DNA of 46,157 nucleotides from Chromatiales bacterium (GTDB lineage Bacteria; Pseudomonadota; Gammaproteobacteria; Steroidobacterales; GCA-2729495). The position numbers and the translations under genes were made by a program. Below are positions 16,997 to 25,336 of this stretch, piece by piece (positions within the stretch are counted from its first letter, which is position 1; each line of letters opens with the position of its first letter). The notes beneath the pieces are model-generated. The model was not told the origin of the DNA, ran no database searches, and saw only the letters and a list, made by a program, of their open reading frames with translations. Where the stretch lies: assembly GCA_020831895.1 (NCBI GenBank), contig JAFIFS010000001.1:1-46157 (forward strand), read 5' to 3'.

Positions 16997-17743
16997 TCAG
17001 CGCGAGGGCAGGGCCACGTGGCGGTGCCGGAGGCTGAACAGCCGGATGAAATCGCCGAAGACCCTCTCCGCCAGCCGGGTTGCCTCGTCTATCGCCAGCG
17101 GTGTTTCCGCAGAAATCCGCGCTGGGTCTATCGTGCCGGCCAGCCGCTCGAGGTCGTTCTGGTTGACTGGGGTATGCAGCCAGCGCTCGATCATCGCGCT
17201 GTCCACTTCCAGGTGGAACTGCAATCCGTAGGCAATGTCGCCCCATCGGAACGCCTGGTTCTCGCAGTCGGGCGACCTGGCCAGGTGGACGGCGTCGCGC
17301 GGAATCGCGAAGGTGTCCCCATGCCACTGGAAGATACGCTGGCGCGGCGCGAAATGACGGAAGAGTGGGTCCACGGCGGCGGCCGGCGTGGGCTCGACGT
17401 CGTACCAGCCAATTTCTGGCACGCCGTTGCGCGTGACCGGCGCACCGAGTGCGCGTGCCAGCAGCTGCGCGCCCAGGCAGATGCCAAGCACGGGCTTCCC
17501 CGCCACGAGTGCCTGCTCGATCAGCTCGATCTCGGTCGCGAGGTGGCGGTGGCGATTCACCTGGTCGCAGTTCATCGGCCCGCCGAGCACGATCAGGCCG
17601 TGATAGCGGGCAAGATCCGGCCGGGCGTCTGGCTGCCGGCCGAAATTCACGTAACGGATGCGGAACCCGGCGCGGCGCAGCAGTGGGTCCAGGGTGCCGA
17701 GTATCTCGTGGGGCACATGCTGGAAGACGAGCAGACGGCGCAT
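16997..17743 (-). CDS. Class I glutamine amidotransferase-like protein
   Basis: This 248-residue protein has a GATase1 domain like that of GMP synthase and YfeJ/YbgJ-type stand-alone proteins. The nucleophile Cys89 lies in LGICLGAQ, with His177 and Glu179 in QFHLE, completing the triad; LGGPMN near 53-58 forms the oxyanion region. No synthase domain is fused and no partner synthetase is adjacent, so it may hydrolyse glutamine or gamma-glutamyl compounds. It follows the nitrilase gene by 8 nt on the same strand, so the two are probably co-transcribed and may both handle amides. Confidence 0.85.
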   Translation of the reverse strand: MRRLLVFQHVPHEILGTLDPLLRRAGFRIRYVNFGRQPDARPDLARYHGLIVLGGPMNCDQVNRHRHLATEIELIEQALVAGKPVLGICLGAQLLARALGAPVTRNGVPEIGWYDVEPTPAAAVDPLFRHFAPRQRIFQWHGDTFAIPRDAVHLARSPDCENQAFRWGDIAYGLQFHLEVDSAMIERWLHTPVNQNDLERLAGTIDPARISAETPLAIDEATRLAERVFGDFIRLFSLRHRHVALPSR

Positions 17744-17751
17744 GCGTGAAT

Positions 17752-18528
17752 TCAGTCCAGCAGGCGGAAGCGGTCGGCGTCACGCCAGGCCGGGAACTTC
17801 TCACGGTAGCGCTCGAGTGCAGCTCCGTCGAGACTCAGGCTGAGCACGCTTTCCTCATTTCCAGCCACTGCAAGCGGCCGGCCCAGAAAATCATACGCGG
17901 CACTGGCTCCGCTGTATTCCACGTCAATGCCATCGCGGCCGACCCGGTTGACGCCGGCCACGTAACACTGGTTTTCGATTGCGCGCGCAGGGAGCAGGGC
18001 CTGCCAGGCGCCTTGCCTGGCGGCCGGCCAGTTGGCGACGAACAGCTGCAGGTCGAAGGCATTGCTCCCGTAGGAAAACACCGGGAAGCGCAGGTCGTAG
18101 CAGACGAGCGGGCAGATGCGCCACCCGTCCAGCTCGACGACGAGGCGTTCCCGCCCGCTCGCATAGTGGCGGTGCTCGCCGGCCATCCGGAACAGGTGGC
18201 GCTTGTCGTAACAGGTATAGGACCCGTCCGGCCGCATCCAGACCAGTCGATTGTAGAAGTGTGCGCCACTGCGGACCGGCAGGCTCCCACAGATCACGAG
18301 TCCCGTGTGCCCCGCCATCCGCGAAAGCCAGTCCAGTGTCGCTCCTCCCATGTCCTCGGCGACACCTTCAGGTTCCATCGTGAATCCGCTGGTGAACATC
18401 TCCGGCAGCACGGCGAGCTGGCCCCCTGAATGGAGGCCTGTGAGCACGTCCTCGAGCCGCCTGCGGTTGGCGGCCGGGTCGCGCCAGGCGAGATCCGCCT
18501 GAATCAGGTGCACCATCAACGGTTTCAT
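17752..18528 (-). CDS. Nitrilase-family omega-amidase (YafV/NIT2-like)
   Basis: This 258-residue carbon-nitrogen hydrolase has the full Glu-Lys-Cys triad: Glu43 in LPEMFTSGFT, Lys109 in YDKRHLF and Cys143 in VCYDLRFP. These motifs, with IENQCYVAGVNRVG, match YafV/NIT2, which hydrolyse alpha-ketoglutaramate and alpha-ketosuccinamate left by glutamine transaminases, a metabolite-repair role. It is the first gene of a two-gene unit with the glutamine amidotransferase-like gene. It is divergent from fleQ across 200 bp in which I see no clear promoter. Confidence 0.9.
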   Translation of the reverse strand: MKPLMVHLIQADLAWRDPAANRRRLEDVLTGLHSGGQLAVLPEMFTSGFTMEPEGVAEDMGGATLDWLSRMAGHTGLVICGSLPVRSGAHFYNRLVWMRPDGSYTCYDKRHLFRMAGEHRHYASGRERLVVELDGWRICPLVCYDLRFPVFSYGSNAFDLQLFVANWPAARQGAWQALLPARAIENQCYVAGVNRVGRDGIDVEYSGASAAYDFLGRPLAVAGNEESVLSLSLDGAALERYREKFPAWRDADRFRLLD

Positions 18529-18728
18529 GGTCAGCTTGCAGCAGTCTTATGCCGGGGATAGTCATCGCTGGGCCGAGGAGCTTGATCGGCCAGCGTCTTT
18601 ACCTGAACATAAGCGTACGCAGTGTGGCCCCTGCCCGTCCATGCTCGCGTGCGCCGGAGGCGTTTCCTGCGGCGGGGCAGGCGCCTAGTCAATGGTCGCG
18701 AGTCCGGGCAGACTGGAAAGGATTGAGA

Positions 18729-19826
18729 GTGCAGCAGGCCAGTGCAGGCCAGGAACCGGACGGGCACAAGGCAGCCGATGGCCAGCCAAGCGCAGACTCG
18801 GAGGCCGTCTCAACCTATCTCCCCATCGGGTCGAGCCCGCGCATTTCCCAGGTTCGCCAGCTGATGCGCCAGGTGGCGACTTTCGATACCAGTGTCCTGC
18901 TGACCGGCGAGTCCGGTACCGGGAAGGAACGGGCCGCCCGCTACATCCACGAGCTGTCATCGCGGTCAGTGGGGCCTTTCGTGCCCGTGAACTGTGGCGC
19001 CATCCCTGCCGACCTGCTCGAGAGCGAGCTGTTCGGCCACGAGAAGGGCTCGTTCACCGGGGCGATAGCTGCCCGTGTCGGCCGTTTCGAGGCCGCAGAG
19101 GGTGGGACGCTGTTCCTGGACGAGATCGGCGACATGAGCCCCTCGATGCAGGTGAAACTCCTGCGCGTGCTGCAGGAGCGTGTCTACGAGCGCGTCGGCA
19201 GCAACCACAGCCGGATATGTGACGTGAGAATCATCGCCGCCACTCACCGCAACCTGGAGCTGGCCATTCGCGATGGAAGCTTTCGCGAGGACCTGTTCTA
19301 CCGGCTGAACGTCTTTCCTATAGAGCTCCCGGCCCTGCGCGAGCGGCCGGAAGACCTCGCAGATCTGGTTCACAGCATCCTCCATGACTGTGCGGGGTCG
19401 GGCCTGGATCCAGTCAGCCTCACGCCTGGTGCACTCAGGATCCTCCGCCATCACTCCTGGCCGGGCAATACGCGTGAGCTGGCCAACCTGATGGAGCGGC
19501 TGTGCGTGCTTTATCCGGGGGGCTCTGTCGATATCCACCAGCTGCCGACCCGTTACACCGCCAGCGCGCCGCTCAGGGAGTCGGATCGCAAGGCGGTGAA
19601 CGACAGCCGCCAGTCGGGGCCGCTCCCGCAGGATTTCGACATCGACCCGGACTCGATGCCGCTGAAGGACTACCTCGAGCGCATCGAGATCAGCCTGATC
19701 CGCCGCGCCCTGCATGATGCCGGCGGCGTGGTTTCCGCCGCGGCCACCCGCCTCGGCATGCGGCGCACGACGCTGACGGAGAAGCTCAAGCGTTACCGTA
19801 TCGCCGACCAGCAGCCGCAGGCCTGA
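18729..19826 (+). CDS. fleQ: FleQ-like sigma-54 activator lacking the receiver domain
   Basis: FleQ is the master activator of class II flagellar genes. This 365-residue form has the AAA+ domain (Walker A GESGTGKE at 60-67; Walker B FLDEIGDM) and a C-terminal Fis helix-turn-helix, [19 protein letters not shown], almost as in Pseudomonas FleQ. The roughly 130-residue receiver-like domain of FleQ is missing, and the 200-bp gap to the nitrilase gene has no room for it. The LFRS motif that contacts c-di-GMP in P. aeruginosa FleQ is not seen, and the sigma-54 contact loop is GSFTGA, not GAFTGA. The GTG at 18729 has AAAGG 7 nt upstream. FleQ-box-like sites before fleS and fliL support the assignment. 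Confidence 0.85.
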   Translation: MQQASAGQEPDGHKAADGQPSADSEAVSTYLPIGSSPRISQVRQLMRQVATFDTSVLLTGESGTGKERAARYIHELSSRSVGPFVPVNCGAIPADLLESELFGHEKGSFTGAIAARVGRFEAAEGGTLFLDEIGDMSPSMQVKLLRVLQERVYERVGSNHSRICDVRIIAATHRNLELAIRDGSFREDLFYRLNVFPIELPALRERPEDLADLVHSILHDCAGSGLDPVSLTPGALRILRHHSWPGNTRELANLMERLCVLYPGGSVDIHQLPTRYTASAPLRESDRKAVNDSRQSGPLPQDFDIDPDSMPLKDYLERIEISLIRRALHDAGGVVSAAATRLGMRRTTLTEKLKRYRIADQQPQA

Positions 19827-19843
19827 AAGTCCGGAGTGCCCGC

Positions 19844-21385
19844 TCAGGCAGCCTGTATCGAGGCGTAGACTGTATACTGGTTTCGCCCGTTGCGCTTGGA
19901 GTGGTAAAGCGCGGTATCGGCCGCAGCGAGCAGCCCGTGGGGGTCCTCGAACCTTTGCTCTGCGTTGAGCGTGGCGAGTCCGAGTGACAGCGTGATTGAC
20001 AGGCTGTCCTTCCCGGGTACGGCGATCTGCCTGGACCTGGCGGCCTGGACTATGCGGCTTGCCACGGCTGTGGCGCCCTTCACATCGATTCCCGGCAGCA
20101 GGAGCACGAACTCGTCTCCGCCATAGCGCGCCACGATGTCCGTCTCGCGCAGTCCGTCGGTCAGCAGCTCCGCCACCTCCCGCAGCATGGCGTCGCCCGC
20201 CTGGTGTCCCCAGGTGTCGTTGATCTCCTTGAACCGGTCGAGGTCGACGAAGATCACGGACAGGGCCCAGGAATGTCCGCGCGCACTCAGGAACTCCTGC
20301 TGCAGGGCTTCCTCGAAGCGTCGTCGGTTGTAGGCGCCGGTCAGTGCGTCACGCGAAGACTCCTGCTTCAACTCGACGTTTTCCTCTTCCAGCTTTGAAG
20401 CGTGGTTCTGCAGGTTCTGGACTGCGTCGAGTGCGCGCAGGTTGCGCACCATCAGTATTTCACGCGCCACATCGGTGATTTCCTGCAGCTGGTCGGACTC
20501 GAACAGGCTCATCTCGAACAGCGATTCGGCCACCGGCAGCTGCTCGCGGATCTGGTTGAACATGTCGGCCAGCCGATGGGCGGGGATGTCCAGCAGCTTT
20601 TCGATCTGCTGGCTGATCCGGCGCATCGCGATGTCGTCGCGCTCCTGCATCCACAGTTCCGCCAGCTGGCTGGACAGTGCGATGCAGGTGCCTGCACCGC
20701 GCCGGTCGCTGGCGAGCGAGCCGGACTGCAGGTCGTGGCTGTGCAGCACCAAGCGGACCAGATCCGCCGGCAGCCCCCAGACCTGCATCAGTTCCGCGCC
20801 TACCTGGCAGTGGTCTGCCCCGATGGCGCTCCGCTCGAGCTCGACCAGCTTATGATGCTCGTTGGCAAAGGGATTCTTCGCCTCGTAGGTGCCGGGCTGG
20901 ACGCGGTCTATCGCCAGCATGCCGATGTCCTGTAGCAGCGCTGCCAGGAACACCTCCTCGGCGTCGCGCCGGTGGACCTCTGTTGCAAGCAGGCGGGCCC
21001 AGGTCGCGGCCAGCAGAGTCCGCTGCCAGTAGGCGACGAAGTCGAATCCCTCTGGCTTGGTCCGTCGCAGTGTACCGACCAGCGTGAAACTGAGCGCGAG
21101 CGTCAGCGTTGCGTTCAGGCCTAGCATGACCAGGGCCTGGCGCAGGTTCGTGCTCTGGCGCCGCCGGCTGTACATTGCGGAGTTGGCAATGCGCATGACC
21201 TTGGCGGCAATGGCGGGGTCGAGACTTACGGTATCGGCGACGCTCCTGATGCATACGTCGGGGTTCTGGGCGAGCTCGATGATCCTGAGGGCGACGGGCG
21301 GTGGCGAAGGAAAGGAGCTCAGCGTACGCAGCCTTTCGCGCAGCTTTTTCGGGAAACCAGGGGAAATGTCAGGTGCTTTCGGCAT
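19844..21385 (-). CDS. HDOD-GGDEF diguanylate cyclase
   Basis: This 513-residue cytoplasmic signalling protein has an N-terminal HDOD domain (about 20-220; SFPSPPPVALRIIELAQ, IANSAMYSR), a linker with a Glu/Leu-rich helix, and a C-terminal GGDEF domain (about 350-510). The active site YGGDEF at 421-426 is intact, and the product-inhibition I-site RETD at 413-416 sits at the usual five-residue distance. It should make c-di-GMP from GTP with feedback inhibition. It starts 47 nt after the DUF2802 gene on the same strand, so it may end the flagellar operon, tying c-di-GMP synthesis to flagellar gene expression. It converges on fleQ. Confidence 0.92.
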   Translation of the reverse strand: MPKAPDISPGFPKKLRERLRTLSSFPSPPPVALRIIELAQNPDVCIRSVADTVSLDPAIAAKVMRIANSAMYSRRRQSTNLRQALVMLGLNATLTLALSFTLVGTLRRTKPEGFDFVAYWQRTLLAATWARLLATEVHRRDAEEVFLAALLQDIGMLAIDRVQPGTYEAKNPFANEHHKLVELERSAIGADHCQVGAELMQVWGLPADLVRLVLHSHDLQSGSLASDRRGAGTCIALSSQLAELWMQERDDIAMRRISQQIEKLLDIPAHRLADMFNQIREQLPVAESLFEMSLFESDQLQEITDVAREILMVRNLRALDAVQNLQNHASKLEEENVELKQESSRDALTGAYNRRRFEEALQQEFLSARGHSWALSVIFVDLDRFKEINDTWGHQAGDAMLREVAELLTDGLRETDIVARYGGDEFVLLLPGIDVKGATAVASRIVQAARSRQIAVPGKDSLSITLSLGLATLNAEQRFEDPHGLLAAADTALYHSKRNGRNQYTVYASIQAA

Positions 21386-21432
21386 CGTTGTTCTCGAAAA
21401 GAAATCCTGGGTAGCTTCAGTGCGTCGCGGGT

Positions 21433-21846
21433 TCAGTGCAGGTCGTTCTCCGCAGCCGTCGCGACATCCCTTGCGTACAGGCTGTGGACCAGGTGTGCCT
21501 CGCCCTCGCTCAGACCGCAGCTCTCGATCAGCTGGCGCACGTTGGCACCATGGCGGCAGAGAGCGATGGCCTGTCGGAAGCTGTCCTGGCCACCTTGGCT
21601 GACGATGCGCTCCTGTCGGCTGGTGAGCTGCTCGAGTTCGTGGCCAAGGCTGCTGAGTCCGTCCTGTGCGCAGGCAAGGGCGGCCTCCAGGCGCCCTATC
21701 TCCCGGGTTGCCTGGCCCAGCGAATGGTGGACGTGCTGCAGGCTCCGGCGCCATTGCATGCCCAGCCACGCAAGGCCGGCCAGGCAGGCCAGCACGCCCA
21801 GGCCCAGCGCGAGAAACACGGGGTCACCCATGAGGCTGCTGTTCAT
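21433..21846 (-). CDS. DUF2802 protein of the flagellar/motility locus
   Basis: This 137-residue protein has one N-terminal membrane helix (about 8-28), a coiled-coil-like stretch (about 35-80) and a C-terminal DUF2802 block, AIALCRHGANVRQLIESCGLSEGE. Homologues lie near the motor and chemotaxis genes at the end of the Pseudomonas flagellar cluster; their function is not established. The ATG at 21846 was taken because AGGAG lies 5 nt upstream; a GTG just before it is too close. It follows the small Arg/Pro-rich ORF after a few nucleotides. Confidence 0.85.
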   Translation of the reverse strand: MNSSLMGDPVFLALGLGVLACLAGLAWLGMQWRRSLQHVHHSLGQATREIGRLEAALACAQDGLSSLGHELEQLTSRQERIVSQGGQDSFRQAIALCRHGANVRQLIESCGLSEGEAHLVHSLYARDVATAAENDLH

Positions 21847-21854
21847 CACGGCTC

Positions 21855-22055
21855 CTAGACAATCTCATCGATGCGATGCCCCGCCAGCCCTTCGGGCCGG
21901 TCGGGCCTTATCCTGTCACGCTCCGGCTGCCTGCGCTGAGAACCGGTTCCTTTTTCCGGGTCCCGCGGCTCTTCGCGCGCCGGCTTTCTGGCCGGTGCAA
22001 CGGGGCCCAGCCGGCCCACGCCGGGCGTACCCATGCCGCGGTCAATCCTGCTCAT
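21855..22055 (-). CDS. Small Arg/Pro-rich hypothetical protein between motD and DUF2802
   Basis: This 66-codon frame begins MSRIDRGMG inside the last codons of motD (14-nt overlap) and ends HRIDEIV just before the DUF2802 gene. AGGACAG lies 6-8 nt before the ATG. The middle is a low-complexity mix of Arg, Pro, Glu and Asp, so intrinsic disorder is likely. The tight fit between two translated genes and a plausible ribosome binding site support it, but I recognise no domain, and GC-rich DNA readily gives chance Arg/Pro-rich frames. Confidence 0.5.
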   Translation of the reverse strand: MSRIDRGMGTPGVGRLGPVAPARKPAREEPRDPEKGTGSQRRQPERDRIRPDRPEGLAGHRIDEIV

Positions 22056-22920
22056 CCGGGCTGTCCTGCAGTGTTGCGTCCGGAAGCCGGGGGCCTGCGG
22101 CCAACGAGGCCGTCGCCGATGCGCCATGACCCAGAACCACGAGCGTCACGCGGCGGTTGCGGTCGCGTCCTTCCCGGCTCTCGTTGTCGGCGACCGGCTG
22201 GTGTTCGCCCATTCCGGCCACCATCAGCCTCGTGCTGCTGATACCGCTCGACTCGAACAGCCTGACGATCCGCGCGGCCCGGGCGGCGGAAAGCTCCCAG
22301 TTCGATGGAAACTGCAGCGTGCTGATCGGCACGTTGTCGGTGTGGCCTTCCACGCGGATGCGGTAGTCGAAAGGCGAGAAGGTCGCGGCGAGCTCCTGCA
22401 GCACGGAGATAGCTTCGTCGGAAATCTCCGCGCTGCCGCTCGGGAAGAGCATGTCCGTCTTGATCTCGACCTCGATCCAGCTGGCGTCGCGCCTGATCCG
22501 GATCAGGTCCTGGTAGATAAGCCGCTCGAGCGCCAGCTCCAGGTCGCTCGCTATCCTGCGCAGCTGCTCGCTTTCCTGGTCATTTTCCGGCTGTCGCTGG
22601 CCGGCGCCCGGGCCCGCCTCGCCGAGCAGGCCTTGGATTTCCGGCAGCTTGATGACCTGTGACGGGGAGATGCCCGCCACTGTGTCGTCATGCTGGACCC
22701 GGGTGAGGCGCTGCCCGATCTGTATCGGTTCCATCGTGTGCGGCTGGCCCCGGAACGCGGCCACCAGTGAATCCGAGAGCACACGGTACTTGCCCTCGTT
22801 GACCGATGACACGGCATACATGACGACAAAGAACGCAAGCAGCAGCGTCACCAGATCGCCGTAGGGGATGGCCCAGGCCTCGTGGTTGACGTGCTCCTCG
22901 TGATGCTTGCGCCTGGCCAC
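22042..22920 (-). CDS. motD: Flagellar motor stator protein MotD (MotB family)
   Basis: MotD pairs with MotC to form the second stator type of Pseudomonas-like flagella. The 292-residue protein has a short basic N-terminus, one membrane helix with the proton-binding Asp22 in YGDLVTLLLAFF, a plug/linker region, and a peptidoglycan-binding OmpA-like domain with VEGHTDNVPI, LSAARAARIVR and AGMGEHQP. It follows motC after 15 nt. The C-terminal tail after about residue 270 is Ala/Ser-rich and beyond the usual domain. Confidence 0.93.
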   Translation of the reverse strand: MARRKHHEEHVNHEAWAIPYGDLVTLLLAFFVVMYAVSSVNEGKYRVLSDSLVAAFRGQPHTMEPIQIGQRLTRVQHDDTVAGISPSQVIKLPEIQGLLGEAGPGAGQRQPENDQESEQLRRIASDLELALERLIYQDLIRIRRDASWIEVEIKTDMLFPSGSAEISDEAISVLQELAATFSPFDYRIRVEGHTDNVPISTLQFPSNWELSAARAARIVRLFESSGISSTRLMVAGMGEHQPVADNESREGRDRNRRVTLVVLGHGASATASLAAGPRLPDATLQDSPDEQD

Positions 22921-22935
22921 CGGTCACCCCCGTGC

Positions 22936-23688
22936 TCAGCCCAGGAATCCGCGCAGACGCGACTCGAGGTTGCGGGGATTCTCGCCCTCCGCGATCGCTA
23001 TGATCCCTTCGAGCACCATTTCCTTGCTGCGCGTCTGCCCCTTGATGATGTCCTTGAGCTTGTTGGCCGTGGGCAGGAAGAACAGGTTGGCGAGCCCGAT
23101 TCCGTAGATCGTTGCGGTGAAGGCCGCTGCGATGCCGGGGCCCAGCTTGCTGGGATCAGCCAGGTTCTGCATCACCGCGATGAGACCGAGCACGGCGCCG
23201 ATAATGCCCAGGGTCGGGGCATAGATGCCGAGGCCCTCGAACACCTTGGCGCTCTGCGTGTTCGCGTGTTCCCGGGCCTCGAGGTCGACCTCCAGCGCCT
23301 CCCTGATTTTCTCGGGCTCTGCGCCATCGACCAGCATCTGCAGGGCACGCTGCGAGAACGGGTCCTCCTGCTGCTCGATCGCCGGCTCGAGGCCGAGCAG
23401 CCCCTGCTTGCGTGCGGTCTCGCTCCACTCGACCATCCTCGCGAGCAGCTGCTCACCGTCTTCCAGCGGCGGCTTGAATATCCAGGGGAAAATCTTCCAG
23501 GCGCGGACGAAAGTCTCCTTCGGCGTCTGCACCAGGCTGGCTGCGAAGGTTCCGATCACCACGATCACGAAGGCGGCGCTGTTCCACAGTGCCGCCAGCC
23601 CGCTGCCCTTGAGGATGCTCCCGCCGAGGATAGCGACCACGGCGAGCCCCACGCCCACGCTGGTCAGGGTGTCCAGGCGTCCGGCCAT
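22936..23688 (-). CDS. motC: Flagellar motor stator protein MotC (MotA family)
   Basis: This 250-residue protein has four membrane helices of the MotA/TolQ/ExbB type. The N-terminal pair is near 8-50. A large cytoplasmic loop (about 60-145) carries charged residues for rotor contact. The third and fourth helices include IYAPTLGIIGAVLGLI and GIAAAFTATIYGIGLAN, the family signature. It forms the ion channel with MotD. It follows fliA after only 5 nt; the che genes that commonly intervene in relatives are absent. Confidence 0.94.
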   Translation of the reverse strand: MAGRLDTLTSVGVGLAVVAILGGSILKGSGLAALWNSAAFVIVVIGTFAASLVQTPKETFVRAWKIFPWIFKPPLEDGEQLLARMVEWSETARKQGLLGLEPAIEQQEDPFSQRALQMLVDGAEPEKIREALEVDLEAREHANTQSAKVFEGLGIYAPTLGIIGAVLGLIAVMQNLADPSKLGPGIAAAFTATIYGIGLANLFFLPTANKLKDIIKGQTRSKEMVLEGIIAIAEGENPRNLESRLRGFLG

Positions 23689-23693
23689 GGCCT

Positions 23694-24446
23694 TTATTCC
23701 TGTCCCAGCCTGGCCGTGTCGCCGCCCTCGGGCGCAAGCCGCGCCCTGAGGCGGGCGAGTGCCTGTGCATGAAGCTGGCAGGCACGGGATTCGCTGAAGC
23801 CCATGACCTCACCGATCTCGCGCAGGTTCAGTTCCTCCGTGTAGTACAGCGACATCAGCAGGGCCTCCCGCTCGGGAAGCCCGGCCAGTGCCGTGGCCAG
23901 TGCTGCCTCCCGTTCCCGGGACTCGAGTTCACTAAAGGGGTCATCCTCGTCGTTGCCAGGCAACGAGCCGGACCGCGGGTTGTCCTCGTCACCACCATCA
24001 TCGAGGCTGAGCATCCTCTGCGTAGCCACCTGGGCTGCGATCCTGAAGTACTCGTCCAGGGAGACACCCAGCTCTTCAGCAATCTCCTGGCTGCTGGCCG
24101 GCGTGCCCTGCCGGTCCTCGACAGCCTGTATCGCGGTAGACAAGGCCCGCTGCTGTCGGTAGACCGACCGCGGCACCCAGTTGGCCCTCCGCACCTCGTC
24201 GAGCATCGCACCTCTGATTCGTATGCCGGCATATGTCTCAAAACTCGCGCCCCTGTCCGGTGAATAGCTCCGGGCGGCCTCCAGCAGGGCGATGAGTCCA
24301 ACCTGGACCAGGTCGTCCATGTCCGTCTCTGCCGGCAGGCGTCCGCGCAGGTGCCAGGCGATCCGCTTGACCAGTGGCGCGTGTTGCTCCACCAAGGTCT
24401 CGGGCGAATCCCGTCCGGCCTGCGCGTAAGCCGAGAGCTTCGTCAT
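23694..24446 (-). CDS. fliA: Flagellar sigma factor FliA (sigma-28)
   Basis: FliA directs RNA polymerase to late flagellar genes such as flagellin. The 250-residue protein has region 2 (DMDDLVQVGLIALLEAARSY, then FETYAGIRIRGAMLDEVR), region 3 (TPASSQEIAEELGVS) and region 4 with LREIGEVMGFSESRACQLH, all characteristic of FliA. The start overlaps the fleN stop (ATGA). An acidic insert (about 155-175, GGDEDNP..NDEDDP) between regions 3 and 4 is somewhat longer than in E. coli. Its activity is probably set by the anti-sigma factor FlgM, which is not in this window. Confidence 0.96.
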   Translation of the reverse strand: MTKLSAYAQAGRDSPETLVEQHAPLVKRIAWHLRGRLPAETDMDDLVQVGLIALLEAARSYSPDRGASFETYAGIRIRGAMLDEVRRANWVPRSVYRQQRALSTAIQAVEDRQGTPASSQEIAEELGVSLDEYFRIAAQVATQRMLSLDDGGDEDNPRSGSLPGNDEDDPFSELESREREAALATALAGLPEREALLMSLYYTEELNLREIGEVMGFSESRACQLHAQALARLRARLAPEGGDTARLGQE

Positions 24447-25336
24447 GCCGCGGCATGCTCCGTCGACATCGACCCGGCCAGCAGCCGCTCGACGAAGAAC
24501 TCGATGCCACCGCGGGCGGTCCGCGGCATGCTCCAGTTATCGGCACGACGGGCGAGATTCTTGAGGGCCGCTGCGGCCACTGAATTCGGGAACGCCGTCA
24601 CAAAAGGGAGCTGCAGCTGGATCGCCCGGGCCACGCGGGCGTCCCAGGGGATGCTGCCGGTATGCTCCAGCTGGACCTCAAGGAACCGGTCCGTGACCCT
24701 CTGCAGCTTATGGAAAGCGATCCGACCGTCCCCCGCGCGCCGCGTCATGTTCGTGACGATGCGAAAGCGGCGCACTCCCCAGCATGTGCTGAGCAGCTTG
24801 ATGAGTGCGTAGGAGTCCGTGAGCGAGGCCGGCTCGTCGCACAGGACCACCAGAACCTCACCCGCCGCGGCCGCATACTGAAGGACGCCCCGGGATACGC
24901 CGGCTGCCGTGTCCACGAGCAGGATGTCGGGCACGTCGCGCAGCGTGCTGAAGGCGCTGATCAGCCCTCCATGCTGCCGCCCGTCCAGGTCGGTGAGGCC
25001 GCTGACCCCGGAGCCGCCCGGCAGTATGCGCAGCCCCGCAGGGCCTTCCACGACGATCTCGTCCAGGCCCATGCGGCCTGAGAACACGTCGGCCAGCGTA
25101 TGACGCGGCTGCAGGCCCAGCATCACGTCGACGTTGGCGAGACCGACATCCGCATCCAGCAGCATGACGCGCCGACCCAGCTCGCCAAGTCCGATCGCAA
25201 GATTGGCGCTGATGCTGGTCTTGCCGACACCCCCCTTGCCGCTGGCCACGGCGATGACCTTGACCGGACGCAGCGGCTGGATCCGGCGCAGGCCTGCGGC
25301 CTGATCCTCGGGCATGGTCGCCTCATGCCCAGGCAT
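24443..25336 (-). CDS. fleN: FleN/FlhG, MinD-like ATPase controlling flagellar number
   Basis: This 297-residue ParA/MinD-family ATPase has a deviant Walker A, SGKGGVGKT (32-40), LLDADVGLANVDVMLG and DTAAGVS, all typical of FlhG/FleN. It limits flagellar number, classically by antagonising FleQ and regulating FlhF. GGGAGGTG lies about 5 nt before the chosen ATG; a later ATG in the same frame (25315) is the alternative. It overlaps the flhF 3' end by 14 nt and its stop overlaps the fliA start, so flhF-fleN-fliA are translationally linked. Confidence 0.95.
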   Translation of the reverse strand: MPGHEATMPEDQAAGLRRIQPLRPVKVIAVASGKGGVGKTSISANLAIGLGELGRRVMLLDADVGLANVDVMLGLQPRHTLADVFSGRMGLDEIVVEGPAGLRILPGGSGVSGLTDLDGRQHGGLISAFSTLRDVPDILLVDTAAGVSRGVLQYAAAAGEVLVVLCDEPASLTDSYALIKLLSTCWGVRRFRIVTNMTRRAGDGRIAFHKLQRVTDRFLEVQLEHTGSIPWDARVARAIQLQLPFVTAFPNSVAAAALKNLARRADNWSMPRTARGGIEFFVERLLAGSMSTEHAAA

